Positions 41,408 through 49,930 of a DNA stretch of 50,628 bases are shown here, piece by piece. Positions within the stretch are counted from its first letter, which is position 1. Every line of letters starts with the position of its first letter. The position numbers and the translations under genes are program-made. Below the pieces are notes generated by a model, which ran no database searches, was not told where the DNA came from, and saw nothing but the letters and a program-made list of their open reading frames with translations. This DNA comes from Arthrobacter sp. (GTDB lineage Bacteria; Actinomycetota; Actinomycetes; Actinomycetales; Micrococcaceae): positions 1-50,628 of the forward strand of contig NZ_JAPSHJ010000026.1 in NCBI RefSeq assembly GCF_031179985.1, written 5' to 3'.

Positions 41408-42532
41408 CTACTTGTTGAAACGCTCGGGGCGGAATGTGGCCAGCATCGGGTGTTTCTTGCCCGACATGATCTCCTCGGCCATCAGCTCCCCGGCGATGAG
41501 GCCAAGGGTCGCTCCGGAATGTGTGAAGGCCACGAAGCAGCCTGGGGCCTTGTCCAGTTCGCCGAACACCGGCTCGCCGTCGCCCGGGATCGGCTTGCGG
41601 CCGATCTTCCAGGATGCGGGCTTCAGCTCAGGGTTTCCGGCTACCAGCTTGGAGGCTTCGTCAGCAAGCTCCTGCACCACTTCCTCTGGGATGGTGAAGC
41701 TGCCGTCCGGGAATTCGCTGATCTGTTCCTCGTACCAGTCGTGGTCCAGGGCCAGCGTGCCGCCGGGGTTGGGACGGACGGCGGCCCGCGGGGTGTTCAG
41801 CACTGCGGAAAGGGAGTGCTCCACGGGCTTGGTCACAACCAGCATCGCGATCGGGGAAGCGTTGGGGATCTCGACGCCGAGAGGCGCCACGACCGCGGGC
41901 GTTGCCGCTCCGCACGCAACCAGAACGGCGTCCGCACCGTAGGTCTCGCCGTCGGCTGTGGTCACACCGCTGGCGACGCCGTCGGTGAGAACCACCGACG
42001 CTTTTCCGGCGTTGGTGACCAGCTGGCCTCCGCGTTCGTGGAATTCGTCCATGAGGAAGTCCACCAGGTCGGGGAGGCTGACCCAGCCCTCACCCGGATT
42101 GAAGATGGCGTTCTCCGGAATAGCGGAAGCATTTATTCCCGGCGTGACGGAGCCGATCGCGGCCGGTTCGAGCAGCATGGAGTCATAGCCGATCGACTTC
42201 TCATAGACGTGCCGTGCCTCGGTGACTTCGGACTTGTCTTCGGCATTCCACATGAGACCGCCGCCGAACTGCAGCCATTCCCGGTGGGGATCGGCAGCGA
42301 AGAGGGTCCGGTAACGATCGACGCCGGCCATCCGCAGTTCATGGTACGGACGGGAGCGTTCCCCGGCGGAATTCAGCCAGGAGAGGGACCGGCCGGTCGC
42401 CTCGCTGCAAAGCTGGCTTTCGGTGATCAGGGTAACGGCAGCACCTGCCCGCAGCAGATGGACAGCGGAGGAAACGCCGAGGATTCCGCCGCCGATAACG
42501 GCAACGTGCTTGGCGGAAACAGCGGATGACAT
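41408..42532 (-). CDS. FAD-dependent amine/D-amino-acid oxidoreductase (DadA-like)
   Basis: A 374-residue DAO-fold flavoprotein expected to oxidise the C-N bond of an amino acid or N-substituted amino acid. The FAD motif HVAVIGGGILGVSSAVHLLR opens the protein, SLSWLNSAGERSRPYHELR follows, and the C-terminal FVAFTHSGATLGLIAGELMA closes the cofactor site. ATG at 42532 follows AGAGAG; the open frame extends upstream without family content. It is the last gene of the SBP-permease-ATPase-Gfo operon, 85 bases after the Gfo gene. Context suggests the transported compound is its substrate or a precursor. Confidence 0.85.
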   Translation of the reverse strand: MSSAVSAKHVAVIGGGILGVSSAVHLLRAGAAVTLITESQLCSEATGRSLSWLNSAGERSRPYHELRMAGVDRYRTLFAADPHREWLQFGGGLMWNAEDKSEVTEARHVYEKSIGYDSMLLEPAAIGSVTPGINASAIPENAIFNPGEGWVSLPDLVDFLMDEFHERGGQLVTNAGKASVVLTDGVASGVTTADGETYGADAVLVACGAATPAVVAPLGVEIPNASPIAMLVVTKPVEHSLSAVLNTPRAAVRPNPGGTLALDHDWYEEQISEFPDGSFTIPEEVVQELADEASKLVAGNPELKPASWKIGRKPIPGDGEPVFGELDKAPGCFVAFTHSGATLGLIAGELMAEEIMSGKKHPMLATFRPERFNK

Positions 42533-42617
42533 AACGGGCTCTCTTTCTTCAGAATAGGAAATAATCAGGGGGCAGCTGCCCGGCCAGGAAGGCCAGGGAA
42601 GCAAAGGGCCTGTGGGG

Positions 42618-43676
42618 CTAGCTCTGGGAGTGGATTTTCTCGATGATCCGGAGTGCTTGCACTGATTCTGCAGGGTCCACGGGCAATGGTCCTCGACCCG
42701 GAAGCGCATCAGCCAGGGTCCGGTAGAACTCGGGATACGCGCCGCGCTCGGGCCGCACCTGCTCCTCCGAGCCGTCAATACCAAGCCGGCCCCAGGTGCT
42801 TTCGGGTTCCACGCCGTAGTGCGGATCGGAGGGACGGACTCCGGCATCCAAAGCAGGTTCCTGCCCGTCCAGGCCCCACTTGGTGTAGCCGGACTTGGTC
42901 CCGAGGATGTGGAAACGGGCTCCTGCCTGGGCGGCGGCCCCGTTCATCCACAGGCGTGACCGGACGCCGGACGTGTGCAGCAAAGAGACGAAGGCCTCCT
43001 GGTCCGCACCGCCCTTCCCCCGCGAGTCCCCGTGCGCCGAGGTTTCCCCGTAGCTCTCCTCAACAGGGCCAAAAAGCTGGATGGCCTGGTCGATCAGGTG
43101 CGCGCCGAGATCATGGAGGATTCCGCCGCCGTCGCTAACCGGGGTGGTATCCCGCCAGTTGCCGAACCCTTCGGGCCGCCACCATTCAAAGCGGGATTCG
43201 AAGGTGCGTACATGACCCAGCGACCCTTCCTTTAGGAGTTTCCGGACCGTGAGGAAGTCGGCGTCCCAGCGCCTGTTCTGGAAGACGGTGAGCCTGACAC
43301 CAGCTTCTGCCGCACGGGAGATAAGCTCCTCGCCTTGTGCTGAGGTGGGCACAAAGGGCTTGTCCACCACCACGTCCAGTCCACGGTGGATCGCCTCAAC
43401 CGCCAGACCGAAGTGTGTAACCGGAGGCGTCGCGAGGACAATCAGGTCCATTTCCGCGGCGCGGTCAAAGAGCTCCTCAACTGTTGGGACGACGTCGGCT
43501 GCGGGATAGCTGCTTTTCGCCTGACGGGAGCGCTCGGGATCGGCCGTGACAATAAAGTCCAGCGAGTACCGGGGATCGGAGGCAATAAGCGGTGCGTGGA
43601 AGACGCGTCCCGAAATCCCAAAACCGACGACGGCGGTCCGCACGGGATCGCTGTTTTTTACGCTAGGAACCGTCAC
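42618..43676 (-). CDS. Gfo/Idh/MocA-family oxidoreductase
   Basis: A 352-residue NAD(P)-dependent dehydrogenase acting on a polyol, sugar or related compound. The Rossmann motif is VVGFGISGRVFHAPLI, the conserved lysine is in VVVDKPFVP (about residue 103), and GGGILHDLGAHLIDQAI contains the catalytic Asp/His pair. The GTG start overlaps the ATP-binding gene stop by one base, which ties it to the transporter operon. MocA relatives act in rhizopine breakdown. The exact substrate is not evident. Confidence 0.88.
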   Translation of the reverse strand: MTVPSVKNSDPVRTAVVGFGISGRVFHAPLIASDPRYSLDFIVTADPERSRQAKSSYPAADVVPTVEELFDRAAEMDLIVLATPPVTHFGLAVEAIHRGLDVVVDKPFVPTSAQGEELISRAAEAGVRLTVFQNRRWDADFLTVRKLLKEGSLGHVRTFESRFEWWRPEGFGNWRDTTPVSDGGGILHDLGAHLIDQAIQLFGPVEESYGETSAHGDSRGKGGADQEAFVSLLHTSGVRSRLWMNGAAAQAGARFHILGTKSGYTKWGLDGQEPALDAGVRPSDPHYGVEPESTWGRLGIDGSEEQVRPERGAYPEFYRTLADALPGRGPLPVDPAESVQALRIIEKIHSQS

Positions 43677-44446
43677 TACAGCACCTCGGAGAGGAAGCGC
43701 TGAAGGCGTTCGCTCTTCGGGTGGTCGAAGAGTTCGGCCGGGGTGCCGGCCTCAACCACTTCGCCCTCGTCCATGAACACCACCTGGTCAGCTACTTTGC
43801 GGGCGAAGCCCATCTCGTGGGTCACCACCAGCATGGTCATGCCGCGGCGTCCGAGCCCGGCCATGAGGTTCAGAACACCCTTCACGAGTTCAGGGTCCAG
43901 TGCGCTGGTGACCTCGTCGAAGAGCATCACCTCGGGTTCCATGGCAAGTGCCCGGGCGATGGCGACGCGCTGCTGCTGGCCGCCGGAGAGATCCCGTGGC
44001 CGGTGGTCAGCACGTTCCGCCAGGCCCACCTCGGCAAGGCTGCGGCGCGCCCGTTCCCTGGCCTCCGCCTTTGACATTCCCCTGACGCTCCAGAGTGCCA
44101 GGGCCACGTTTTCGAGTGCAGTGTGGTCGGGGAAGAGGTTGAAGTGCTGGAACACCATGCCGATGCGTCGGCGAAGGGTGTCCGGTTGGACGGCCAGGGC
44201 GCTCTTGCCTGCCAGCAGGACATCTCCGCTATTGGGCTCATGGAGCCGGTTGACGCCACGCAGCAGCGTTGACTTGCCGGAACCGGAGGGTCCGATGATG
44301 CAGGTGGTGGTGCCAGGAGCCACGTTCAGGCTGACGTTACGGAGGACCTCAATGTCGCCGTAGGCCATGGTGAGGTTCTTCAGCTCAAGGCTGGAGCCGT
44401 GGAACGTGTGGATCTGAGGTGCGGGGATGTTGGTGCTGGTGCTCAT
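43676..44446 (-). CDS. Polar amino acid-type ABC transporter ATP-binding protein
   Basis: A 256-residue ATPase of the GlnQ/HisP group. Walker A is [17 protein letters not shown], the Q-loop is [19 protein letters not shown], the signature [17 protein letters not shown], and Walker [17 protein letters not shown], followed by [20 protein letters not shown] typical of amino acid importers. It overlaps the permease stop by four bases and the Gfo start by one. An N-terminal extension of about 20 residues precedes the domain. Confidence 0.93.
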   Translation of the reverse strand: MSTSTNIPAPQIHTFHGSSLELKNLTMAYGDIEVLRNVSLNVAPGTTTCIIGPSGSGKSTLLRGVNRLHEPNSGDVLLAGKSALAVQPDTLRRRIGMVFQHFNLFPDHTALENVALALWSVRGMSKAEARERARRSLAEVGLAERADHRPRDLSGGQQQRVAIARALAMEPEVMLFDEVTSALDPELVKGVLNLMAGLGRRGMTMLVVTHEMGFARKVADQVVFMDEGEVVEAGTPAELFDHPKSERLQRFLSEVL

Positions 44447-45231
44447 GTGTTGCTCCCGGTGATGAGGGGCGATGCCGCGTCCAGTTCTTTGACTTCCTTC
44501 AGTCCGCTGCTGGGAGCAGCAGGCCGACGGCGTCCGGTGCGGAAACGGTTGTCGAAGTAGTTCACGAGGTGCGTCAGGGGCACCGTGATGATGAGGTAGA
44601 AGATTCCGGCCATAACCAGGGGTGAGAGGTTGCCGGAAAGGACTGCGGCGTCCTGGCCGACGCGGAACAGCTCGCGCTCGCTGACCAACAGGCCAAGGAA
44701 GTACACCAGGGAGGAGTCCTTCACGATCGCGATGAATTGGTTGACAAGAGCGGGCAGCACGCGGCGAATGCCTTGGGGGACCACCACGAGGGCCATCGAC
44801 TTGGCATAGCTCATACCCAGGGCGCGGCATGCTTCGCCTTGGCCCTTGTCCACGCTCTGGATGCCGGCGCGGAAGATCTCGCCGATGTAGGCGCTGGCGA
44901 TCAGGCTCAAGGCGATGATGCCCAGCGGATAGGGGGAGGGGCCGAAGATCGATTGGCTGAGCCGGGCGAAGCCTTGGCCGATCAGCAGGATGGTGAGGAT
45001 GGCCGGAAGCCCGCGGAACAGGTCCGTGTAGATCCGGGCGGGAATGCGCAGCCACTTCGACGGCGATATCCCCATGACTGCCACGATCATTCCCAGTACC
45101 AGGCCGATGGCCGTAGCTGCAATGGAGATGATCAGGGTGTTCATGAGTCCAACCCCGAGGAGTTGGGGGAGGACCTCGGCCATCGCGCCGAAATCGAAGA
45201 AGGTGCGAATGATGGTGTTGAGCCAGTCCAT
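44443..45231 (-). CDS. Polar amino acid-type ABC transporter permease
   Basis: A 262-residue inner-membrane protein of the HisM/GlnP family with about five helices. The EAA coupling loop is [20 protein letters not shown], and [15 protein letters not shown] is also characteristic. A single permease gene suggests a homodimer. The C-terminal 30 residues are a cytoplasmic tail. It lies 68 bases after the binding-protein gene, with a hairpin between, and overlaps the ATP-binding gene by four bases. Confidence 0.92.
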   Translation of the reverse strand: MDWLNTIIRTFFDFGAMAEVLPQLLGVGLMNTLIISIAATAIGLVLGMIVAVMGISPSKWLRIPARIYTDLFRGLPAILTILLIGQGFARLSQSIFGPSPYPLGIIALSLIASAYIGEIFRAGIQSVDKGQGEACRALGMSYAKSMALVVVPQGIRRVLPALVNQFIAIVKDSSLVYFLGLLVSERELFRVGQDAAVLSGNLSPLVMAGIFYLIITVPLTHLVNYFDNRFRTGRRRPAAPSSGLKEVKELDAASPLITGSNT

Positions 45232-45267
45232 GGGTTGCTCTCAGTGCTAGTAACGAAGGGTGGGGAA

Positions 45268-45294
45268 CCGGGCGGGTCGGGACGGCCCGCCCGG
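45268..45294 (-). terminator. Intra-operon hairpin between binding protein and permease
   Basis: Arms CCGGGCGGG (45268-45276) and CCCGCCCGG (45286-45294) form a perfect 9-bp stem with a nine-base loop and no T run. Such hairpins commonly protect the binding-protein message or weaken read-through so that more binding protein than permease is made. Confidence 0.6.
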
Positions 45295-45299
45295 ACTGC

Positions 45300-46169
45300 T
45301 TACTTAGTTGCGGTCGGCGTCGGGCTGGAAGTCTGCTCAGCCTTGGGAAGGTACTGTTCCGGCATCGGGGATCCCGGGAACCACTTCTGGTAGAGCTTCT
45401 TCCAGGTGCCGTCCTCCATGGCCTCGGCAAGACCCTTGTCCAGGGCTTCCTTGAATTCGGTCTTGCCCTTGGCGATGGCGAAGCCTGCCGGTGCATCGAA
45501 GGAGGGAATATCGGCGGCACTGACCAGTCCGAACTGCTCCTGGTAGGCCTTGGCGGCCTCATAGTCCAGGAAGTGAGCGTCAACGGCCCCGCTGTTCACT
45601 GCCGAGATGGCGGTGTTGTTGTCCGGGAAGCGCACCAGGTTCGCTGACGTGAAGTTCTTCACTGCATAAGCTTCCTGAAGGGTCCCCTGGACAACGCCGA
45701 GGCGCTTGCCGCCGAGTGCGTTTTCGTCGGTGATTCCGGAGGTCTTGGTGGTGACGACGGTCAGGTAACCGGCCAGGTAGCCGTCGCTGAAGTCCACGGT
45801 TTCCTTGCGTTTGTCCGTGATGCCGATGGCTGCAACGCCAACGTCGAACTGGCCGTTGGCGACGGCGGCCAGCAGGCCGGAGAAGTCCTGACCGGTGAAC
45901 ACCACGTTGTCCACACCGGCACGGTTCGCCACGTCCTTGAAGAGTTCGACGTCGAACCCGGTGAACTGGCCCTGGGCGTCGGTGAAGGTGTACGGCTTTG
46001 AGTCTCCCAGGCTGGCCACGCGGATGGTGCCGGGTTCGATCAGGCCGTACGGGTTGTCAGCTGGAGCCGCGGCGGGGGTGCCTGAGCCGCCACAAGCGGA
46101 CAGGGCAAGGACAGCGGCGAGGGCCGAAGCTACGATTCCGCCTTTGCGGCGGTTGTTTCCTTTGAACAC
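45300..46169 (-). CDS. Extracellular amino acid-type solute-binding lipoprotein
   Basis: A 289-residue family 3 binding protein. The lipobox LSACGG lies near residue 25. [18 protein letters not shown] and [20 protein letters not shown] are the typical substrate-binding segments, and the C-terminus has the usual [10 protein letters not shown]. The start is GTG, six bases after AGGA. It is the first gene of the operon and divergent from the LacI regulator, with a large inverted repeat between. It fixes the specificity of the importer; the ligand is not named by the sequence. Confidence 0.92.
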   Translation of the reverse strand: MFKGNNRRKGGIVASALAAVLALSACGGSGTPAAAPADNPYGLIEPGTIRVASLGDSKPYTFTDAQGQFTGFDVELFKDVANRAGVDNVVFTGQDFSGLLAAVANGQFDVGVAAIGITDKRKETVDFSDGYLAGYLTVVTTKTSGITDENALGGKRLGVVQGTLQEAYAVKNFTSANLVRFPDNNTAISAVNSGAVDAHFLDYEAAKAYQEQFGLVSAADIPSFDAPAGFAIAKGKTEFKEALDKGLAEAMEDGTWKKLYQKWFPGSPMPEQYLPKAEQTSSPTPTATK

Positions 46170-46245
46170 GTTATTCCTATCGGGGGTGTGAGTTGGGGAG
46201 CCCGCAGTTTTGCGGTATTCAGATTTTCCTGCGGAATCCCTTGTG

Positions 46246-46282
46246 GAGTCCGGTCTCAGTGCTTACGATTGAGACCGGACTC
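46246..46282. promoter_or_regulatory. Perfect 13-bp inverted repeat, candidate LacI-family operator
   Basis: GAGTCCGGTCTCA (46246-46258) and its exact complement (46270-46282) flank an 11-base spacer in the divergent region between the binding-protein and regulator genes. The arms are 77 bases from the binding-protein start and 68 from the regulator start. The layout suits one site for both promoters, although LacI operators usually have a closer CG centre. Confidence 0.65.
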
Positions 46283-46349
46283 ACATGGGGTTGTTTTCGA
46301 CTGTAAGTCATCTCACAAACCCTCGTCAAGAGGTTTCGGAAAGGCAGTT

Positions 46350-47456
46350 ATGAAAAATTCTTCCTCCCGGCAGCGCGACACCACTGTGGCGGATGTCGCA
46401 AAGGCCGCGCAGGTTTCGAAGGCCCAGGCCGCCCGGGCGTTGGGCAATTATGGGGCAGTCAGCGATGATGTGCGCGAGCGGGTGCTGGCTGCGGCGGAAG
46501 AGCTGAACTATCGCCCCAATGAGCTCGCCCGGACCATGAATACGGGAAAATCGAACACCATAGGCGTTGTGGTGGGGGACATCGAGAACCCCCATTTCGG
46601 CTTGGCCATGCGGGGGATCTCGGACACGGCGAAGGCCGCCGGGTTCGACGTCATCCTGATCAACACCGGCGAAGATCATGTGGCTGAGGTGGATGCCGTA
46701 CGGGTCTTGCTGGAAAAGCGTGTGGACGGACTGATTGTGGCGCCCGCCTCCTCGGCCGAGTATGAACATCTGCGGCGGGTCCACGACGCCGGCAGGCCGC
46801 TGGTCCTTTTTGACCGGAAGGCGCCGGGTTTGGATGTGCCGGTAGTTGCCGCTGACATGACGCCGGTTGCCCGCGAATCCACGGCATATCTCATCGAGTC
46901 AGGTCACCGGCAGATCGCCTTCATCTCCACCTTGGAGTTTGAAGGACCGTACCGGCATGGCATGGGGCTGGCCTCCTCGCAGATCGCTGAGCGGATTGAC
47001 GGGATGAACCAGGCGCTCCGGGAGGCAGGACTGGATCCTTGTGAAGAATTGGTGCGGCTGAATGCCGGGGACGCCGACTCCATCAAGGCCATCGCTCGCG
47101 AGCTGCTGTTGATGCCGGAGCCGGCGACGGCGTTGATCGCCTCTGACGGCCTGGTTGCCTTGAGCGTTGTGGAGGCTGTTCAGGAACTCGGCCTGCGTAT
47201 TCCGCATGACGTCTCATTCCTGATGTACGACGATTTCCCTTGGACTAAGCTCACCACGCCGCCGCTGACCGTGATCTCGCAGCCCGTCTACGACATTGGC
47301 GCCTCCGCTGCGGATGCTTTGATCCGCCTGATCAGGCAGCCAGGGAAAGTCATTGAGCTGCCCGTATTTCAGGCGACGCTCAAGCACCGGGGATCCGTTG
47401 GCGCCCCGGTGTCCCAGCGAAAGCGGAAGCGGGAGAGTGCCGCTGCAGCCTCCTGA
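46350..47456 (+). CDS. LacI-family transcriptional regulator
   Basis: A 368-residue regulator. The N-terminal headpiece reads TVADVAKAAQVSKAQAARAL with ELNYRPNELARTM as hinge; the second helix has KAQAARAL where most relatives have xxTVSRVL, so the DNA contact residues are unusual. The periplasmic-binding-like domain (about 65-345) contains NTIGVVVGDIENPHFGLAM and the C-terminal core. ATG at 46350 has AAAGG upstream; the frame before it carries no domain. It probably represses the divergent transporter operon, responding to its substrate. Confidence 0.9.
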   Translation: MKNSSSRQRDTTVADVAKAAQVSKAQAARALGNYGAVSDDVRERVLAAAEELNYRPNELARTMNTGKSNTIGVVVGDIENPHFGLAMRGISDTAKAAGFDVILINTGEDHVAEVDAVRVLLEKRVDGLIVAPASSAEYEHLRRVHDAGRPLVLFDRKAPGLDVPVVAADMTPVARESTAYLIESGHRQIAFISTLEFEGPYRHGMGLASSQIAERIDGMNQALREAGLDPCEELVRLNAGDADSIKAIARELLLMPEPATALIASDGLVALSVVEAVQELGLRIPHDVSFLMYDDFPWTKLTTPPLTVISQPVYDIGASAADALIRLIRQPGKVIELPVFQATLKHRGSVGAPVSQRKRKRESAAAAS

Positions 47457-47473
47457 TTGAGAGACCCTGCTGC

Positions 47474-47791
47474 TTATAGTCCCTCTGCGATCCGCTTGAT
47501 TGCAGAGAGGCGGCGGTCCCACTCATTGCCGATGCTCTCGAGGCGCCGCGCCGTCTCACTGAGCTGCGCGCCGAGCACACGATAGCGGAGTTCGCGTCCG
47601 ACGCGTAGGGACTCGACCAGCCCGGCCTCCTGCAGCACAGCAAGGTGTTTAGCGATTGCCTGGCGGGTGACCGGCAGGCTCCCGGCGAGGGCTGACGCAG
47701 ATGCATCGCCCTCGCCAAGGGCCGCCAGGATACTCCACCGGGTTTCGTCTCCGAGAGCGGCGAACACCGGAACGAGGGTGCTTGTGGTCAC
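47474..47791 (-). CDS. ArsR-family transcriptional regulator
   Basis: A 105-residue winged-helix regulator. VFAALGDETRWSILAALGEG opens the domain and LPVTRQAIAKHLAVLQEAGL is the recognition helix. There are no metal-binding cysteines, as is usual for ArsR proteins paired with AHSA1 genes. The GTG start overlaps the AHSA1 stop by four bases. It is the second gene of the pair and probably represses both from the palindrome at 48281. Confidence 0.9.
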   Translation of the reverse strand: MTTSTLVPVFAALGDETRWSILAALGEGDASASALAGSLPVTRQAIAKHLAVLQEAGLVESLRVGRELRYRVLGAQLSETARRLESIGNEWDRRLSAIKRIAEGL

Positions 47792-48264
47792 GATCCGCCC
47801 TCGAGGTAAGCGACCAGCTCGTCCAGCTCCGCGTCCCATCCTCCGCGGTGGCTTTCCATGGCAGAGGAGGGGTCGGTGTGGGTTTCAAAGCCCGATTCGA
47901 CCACTGTCAGCTGCGTGCCGCCGTCGTGCGGTTCGAGAGTAAAGCGGAACAGCGTGGAGCGGCTGGGGTCGATTGGTGCGTGGGGATCGGCCTGCTCATT
48001 GCTCCAGCGGTAGGCGATCATCCGTGGGGCGTCCAGCTCTTCGATCCGCACGGGAACGTCGCCGTGGCCCTCGAAGGAGAAGACGCCGCTGGCGCCGACG
48101 CCCGCGCCGTCAAGTACTGCGGACTGGCCAAACCATTTCGCAATATGCCCGGGCTCAGTAATGGCAGCCCAGACTTTTTCGATGGGCGCTTCGATGGAAA
48201 TGGTGCGCCTGACAATGAGTTCGTCCGCGTCGATGACGGAGGGCTGGTTTGTGGTTGTGGTCAT
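47788..48264 (-). CDS. SRPBCC/AHSA1-domain protein
   Basis: A 158-residue START-like protein: RRTISIEAPIEKVWAAITEP, HIAKWFGQSAV and LEPHDGGTQLTVVESGFE are typical AHSA1 segments, ending in the helix GGWDAELDELVAYLE. Such proteins bind small hydrophobic ligands and commonly pair with ArsR regulators. ATG at 48264 follows CAGGA. It is the first gene of the pair, 17 bases downstream of the 40-bp palindrome. Ligand unknown. Confidence 0.9.
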   Translation of the reverse strand: MTTTTNQPSVIDADELIVRRTISIEAPIEKVWAAITEPGHIAKWFGQSAVLDGAGVGASGVFSFEGHGDVPVRIEELDAPRMIAYRWSNEQADPHAPIDPSRSTLFRFTLEPHDGGTQLTVVESGFETHTDPSSAMESHRGGWDAELDELVAYLEGGS

Positions 48265-48280
48265 GATTCCTGGTTCCTTT

Positions 48281-48320
48281 CGATGATGTGCTGCAACCAT
48301 ATAGTTGCATCACATCATCG
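48281..48320. promoter_or_regulatory. 40-bp nested palindrome, candidate ArsR operator
   Basis: CGATGATGTG (48281-48290) pairs with CACATCATCG (48311-48320), and TGCAAC (48292-48297) with GTTGCA (48304-48309), around a central ATAT. Only two base pairs in 40 are mismatched. It lies just upstream of the AHSA1-ArsR pair. Binding of ArsR is inferred from position. Confidence 0.7.
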
Positions 48321-48344
48321 ATAAAGCAACCCCCGGGTTGCAGT

Positions 48345-49748
48345 TCATGTGCCTATGGGCTCGTGGGAGGCCTGCTCCCGTAACGCAACGCGGGCTGCCC
48401 GGCCAATGATGGCGCTGTAGGTGGGGTAAGCGAACTTGACGCGGGCCAGGGTGGCAAGGTCGGTGCCTGCTGCCATGGCGGACGCGACAGCCTGGATCAC
48501 TTCGACGGCGTTCTCGCCAACAGCGTGAGCACCAAGGATCAATTCCCGATGCCGGTCTGTAACGAGCTTCAGGAAGCCGGTTTCACGATCATCGATGATC
48601 GGACGCTCCACCGCCGCATACGGAACGGTAACGGAGCGGCACTCGGAGTCCCGCTTCCGGGCCTGCTCCTCGGTAAGGCCTACCCCCGCATAGTCAGGGT
48701 CGGTAAATCCTCCCTCGGGCAAAAGATGGTGGGGAGTGGTCCGATTGGCGCCCAAAACCGCATTGCTCGCCGCCGTTTCACCTTCAAAGACTGCGGCCTG
48801 CACCAGCATGCTGGTGCCGTTGGCGTCCCCGGCCACAAATATGTGCGGAACGTTGGTGCGCAGGTAGTCGTCCACCGGGATGAAGGACCGCTCAGTCTCC
48901 ACCCCGGCGGCTTCCAGGCCCAGTCCGGGGATGTTGGCCGGCCAGCCGGCTGCCATGATCACGGCGTCAACATCTGCGGTGAACGCTTCTCCGTTCTTCG
49001 TCCAGGTGATGCCGAAACTTCCGTTGGCTGATGTCCTGGTAATCCCTTCGATTCCTTGGATTCCCGTCTCCACCCGGATCCCCTTCGAAAGGAAGCTCTG
49101 CCCCACAAAAGCGGCGACGTCGTGGTCCTCGGTCAACAGCAGGCGCTGAGCGACGTCGAGGAGCAGAACCTCAGACCCAAGAGCGTTGAAGATGGTGGTC
49201 AGCTGCGCGCCTGTATGGCCGCCGCCGATGATGGCCAGTCTTCCAGGAAGCTCCGTCAGAGCCAGTACTTCATCGGGGAGAACGGAGAAATCTGCGCCCG
49301 CAATGGGAAGCCGCCTTGCCGCGCCACCGACACAGAGAATAAAGGAGCGTGCGCTGAGTTCCTGCCCGTCGACGTCAACTGTGTGCTCTCCCGTAAACAT
49401 CGCCTGGCCGGAGAAGAGATCGATGCTGAGCCGTTCCATCATGGCGTCGTATTGCTTGGCCTGGAGGACCCGCTGCACGGTCTCCTGGACGCGGGTGACT
49501 GTCTTCTTCCAGTCAACTGCGGGCTCCTGCACCACGATTCCGTAGTCAAAGGCTGTTCTGACTTCGCGATACAGCCGGGCAGTCTTGGCCAGCACACGCG
49601 TGGGTACACAGCCTGAGTTGAGACAGGTTCCGCCCAATGCAGAACGCTCGACGACGGCCGTTTTGGCGCCCAGTTCCGCGGCGCGTTCAGCCGCAGCCAT
49701 TCCGGCGGGCCCACCGCCGATAACGAGGACATCGTAGGTGTAGTCCAT
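48345..49748 (-). CDS. Pyridine nucleotide-disulfide oxidoreductase, mercuric-reductase-like
   Basis: A 467-residue flavoprotein. FAD motif DVLVIGGGPAGMAAAERAAE is followed by the redox disulfide in GGTCLNSGCVPTRVLA; RLAIIGGGHTGAQLTTIF is the NAD(P) motif and HIFVAGDANGTSM the second FAD contact. The C-terminal dimer helix reads ARVKFAYPTYSAIIGRAA, where lipoamide dehydrogenase and glutathione reductase have the catalytic HPT(x)E. The His is absent, so the disulfide substrate is uncertain. AAGGAG precedes the ATG at 49748. The gene stands alone; 180 bases to its right hold nothing recognised. Confidence 0.87.
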   Translation of the reverse strand: MDYTYDVLVIGGGPAGMAAAERAAELGAKTAVVERSALGGTCLNSGCVPTRVLAKTARLYREVRTAFDYGIVVQEPAVDWKKTVTRVQETVQRVLQAKQYDAMMERLSIDLFSGQAMFTGEHTVDVDGQELSARSFILCVGGAARRLPIAGADFSVLPDEVLALTELPGRLAIIGGGHTGAQLTTIFNALGSEVLLLDVAQRLLLTEDHDVAAFVGQSFLSKGIRVETGIQGIEGITRTSANGSFGITWTKNGEAFTADVDAVIMAAGWPANIPGLGLEAAGVETERSFIPVDDYLRTNVPHIFVAGDANGTSMLVQAAVFEGETAASNAVLGANRTTPHHLLPEGGFTDPDYAGVGLTEEQARKRDSECRSVTVPYAAVERPIIDDRETGFLKLVTDRHRELILGAHAVGENAVEVIQAVASAMAAGTDLATLARVKFAYPTYSAIIGRAARVALREQASHEPIGT

Positions 49749-49930
49749 GAGCTGCTCCTTGAATCGGCTGGCCTCGGCTGGTTTACACGGTACCGGAGCG
49801 TTCGGAACTTTGGCCCAGGGAGGACAGGAAAGTATGCGGACAGCAACTGTCCTCAGGGCTACCACTGGGATCACGTTCAGGGCAGGACCTGTCCTCGAGC
49901 CACCCTGGCCTCGAAGTAACGTGCCCCCAA

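Noticed and set aside
43676..45583. A 635-residue open frame suggesting a fusion in front of the ABC ATPase
   Set aside because: The first part is Pro/Arg/Ser-rich shadow of the permease and binding-protein genes; the ATPase starts at 44446 overlapping the permease stop.
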